A stretch of 64,000 nucleotides of DNA from JAGSOU01 sp049974865 (lineage in GTDB: Bacteria; Pseudomonadota; Alphaproteobacteria; Rhodobacterales; Rhodobacteraceae), in contig JBNGCX010000005.1 of the NCBI GenBank assembly GCA_049974865.1, positions 1 to 64,000 on the forward strand, read 5' to 3'. Shown piece by piece: positions 62,974 to 64,000 of this stretch. Each line of letters begins with the position of its first letter. Position 1 is the stretch's first letter. The notes under the pieces were generated by a model. That model searched no databases. It had not been told where the DNA came from and saw only the letters and a list, made by a program, of their open reading frames with translations. A program made the translations under genes and the position numbers.

Positions 62974-64000
62974 TCACTCGGCGCGCAGCACCGCCGAGAT
63001 CGGGGCGAGGTTGACCTCCGTCCCCTTGCCCTCGATCGCCCAGGAGAACAGCGCCGTCACCGTGTCCGGGTAGCTGTGGCCCAGCATCACCACCTGCCCG
63101 TCCTGCTCGGCCTTGAACACCGCGCGGTCGAGGTAGCGCTTGATCACCGGCGCCGACTCGCGCTCGGCATCCAGCCGGCGGAAGATGGTGGCGGTGGGGA
63201 TACCGTCGGATTGCGCCAGGTGGGCGGCGGTGTTCAGCGCCTTGTCGAAGGCAACGAAGCCATGCCCGCTGTCGCCCAGCAGGCCGGTGAAGGCGCCGAG
63301 CAGGCCGCGGTTGGCGTGAAGGCCGCCCCGGCGCCCCTCCAGCACGGCCACGGCCTCGGGCACGGTGCCGAAGGCCTCGGACATCTTGGCGTCGAGTTCC
63401 TCCTCGGTGGCGCCGGCCTCGATCGGGCCGGGCAGCAGGATCACCTCGAACCCGGCGGCGCGGTATTGCGCCATCGCCTCGGCGGCGTCGGGCCGGGTGG
63501 CGTCGATGGCAAAGGTCACCGGGAAGGAGAAGGTGGTCAGCGCGGCGCGGTCCAGCCCGGCCTCGCCGGTATCGACCAGGATCACCGAGAACAGCGGCTT
63601 GCCGGGCTCGGGCGTGAACGGCACCGCATGGCGGGCAAGCGCCCCGAGATCGGCGGCAGGCGCCGCCTCTTGCTTGGCGCCGATGCTGGGCAGGCGGCCG
63701 GTGACGACATCGGGCTTGGCGATTTCGGCGCCGGGCGCGGGCACGCGGATCGCCTCGGGCGCCTCGCCGATCATCCCGGCGGGCACGGGCCCGCCGGAGG
63801 CGACCTCGGGGCCGGTCCCGGGGTCGGGGGCGGCCTCGCCCCGTTCGCCGCCCTCGACGGGTTCGACGGGTTCCGGCGCGGGCTGGGTTTCCGGCTCCGG
63901 CTGGGGCTGCATCTCGGGTTCCGGCTCCGGCGCAGGCGTGGGCGCGGGCGGCACCTCGGGGACGGTCTCGGCCTCCGGCGCCTCGGGCTCGATGGCCGCC
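62974..64000 (-). CDS. Divergent polysaccharide deacetylase-family protein (YibQ/DUF610 type), 5' end outside window
   Basis: The reading frame stays open to the edge, so the start lies beyond 64000; 342 residues are visible. The N-terminal visible part (about 100 residues) is a low-complexity linker rich in proline and glutamate, typical of a membrane-anchored periplasmic protein. The C-terminal 220 residues look like a divergent polysaccharide deacetylase domain (SVILVDTGEAGLD, FPVTFAIDATRPDA, GFEVILLPGPIEAG, GQVVMLGHSYPDTV). In the first of these the usual DD metal motif is VDTGE, so the domain may not be a standard deacetylase. Its role is probably in the cell envelope. Confidence 0.8.
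   Translation of the reverse strand, partial: AAIEPEAPEAETVPEVPPAPTPAPEPEPEMQPQPEPETQPAPEPVEPVEGGERGEAAPDPGTGPEVASGGPVPAGMIGEAPEAIRVPAPGAEIAKPDVVTGRLPSIGAKQEAAPAADLGALARHAVPFTPEPGKPLFSVILVDTGEAGLDRAALTTFSFPVTFAIDATRPDAAEAMAQYRAAGFEVILLPGPIEAGATEEELDAKMSEAFGTVPEAVAVLEGRRGGLHANRGLLGAFTGLLGDSGHGFVAFDKALNTAAHLAQSDGIPTATIFRRLDAERESAPVIKRYLDRAVFKAEQDGQVVMLGHSYPDTVTALFSWAIEGKGTEVNLAPISAVLRAE

Overview
The window is high-GC DNA (roughly two thirds G+C by eye) from an alphaproteobacterium, most likely a marine-type member of the Rhodobacterales (roseobacter group). This rests on three separate TRAP transporters, a pcaQ / pobA-pcaDCHG-BKACE-pcaB protocatechuate locus, an adenosylcobalamin-type (class II) ribonucleotide reductase, and the general style of the housekeeping genes. 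It is chromosomal and dominated by substrate uptake and catabolism. No phage, IS element, CRISPR array or defence island was recognised.

Layout. 49-1008: glucokinase. 1013-10791: aromatic acid locus, with a TRAP transporter (minus strand), the LysR regulator pcaQ, and the plus-strand operon pobA-pcaD-pcaC-pcaH-pcaG-BKACE-pcaB that takes 4-hydroxybenzoate through protocatechuate to 3-oxoadipate. The BKACE gene may provide the final cleavage. 10788-18927: a second TRAP system with a MarR-like regulator and a BASS-like carrier, divergent from a fused 5-oxoprolinase. 19124-24523: three secreted proteins of unknown function, including a 1264-residue protein that ends in eighteen 27-residue histidine-rich repeats. 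24847-29050: a sugar ABC importer, followed by an IclR regulator. 29900-36199: a ThDP enzyme, then an enoyl-CoA hydratase / CoA-ligase / TetR operon divergent from an AidB-like acyl-CoA dehydrogenase across a perfect 16-bp palindrome. 36258-44666: an alpha/beta hydrolase, then a RpiR regulator divergent from a third TRAP system that runs into diaminopropionate ammonia-lyase and two N-carbamoyl-amino-acid hydrolases. 44709-48807: periplasmic rhodanese, DUF1499 protein, MFS carrier and fatty-acid hydroxylase, divergent from an ArsR-rhodanese regulator. 49013-64000: mostly housekeeping genes (nrdJ with NrdR boxes, a class V PLP enzyme, tRNA-Pro, DUF192, double cold-shock protein, pdxH, fabI, gpt, DUF2127, an aminotransferase, ppiD, trpE, and a polysaccharide-deacetylase-like gene cut by the window edge).

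How the parts work together. Each catabolic block pairs a transporter, a local regulator and enzymes, and several carry dyads placed like operators in their divergent promoters. The strongest non-coding signal is an ungapped 48-bp module (31 identities) shared by the promoters of the first TRAP operon and of pobA, which suggests that the transporter imports an aromatic acid for the pca pathway. In three of the four transporter operons the substrate-binding-protein gene is followed by a GC-rich hairpin, as expected where binding protein is made in excess over permease.

The least explained objects are the histidine-repeat surface protein and the proposed ureido/diaminopropionate catabolic operon.
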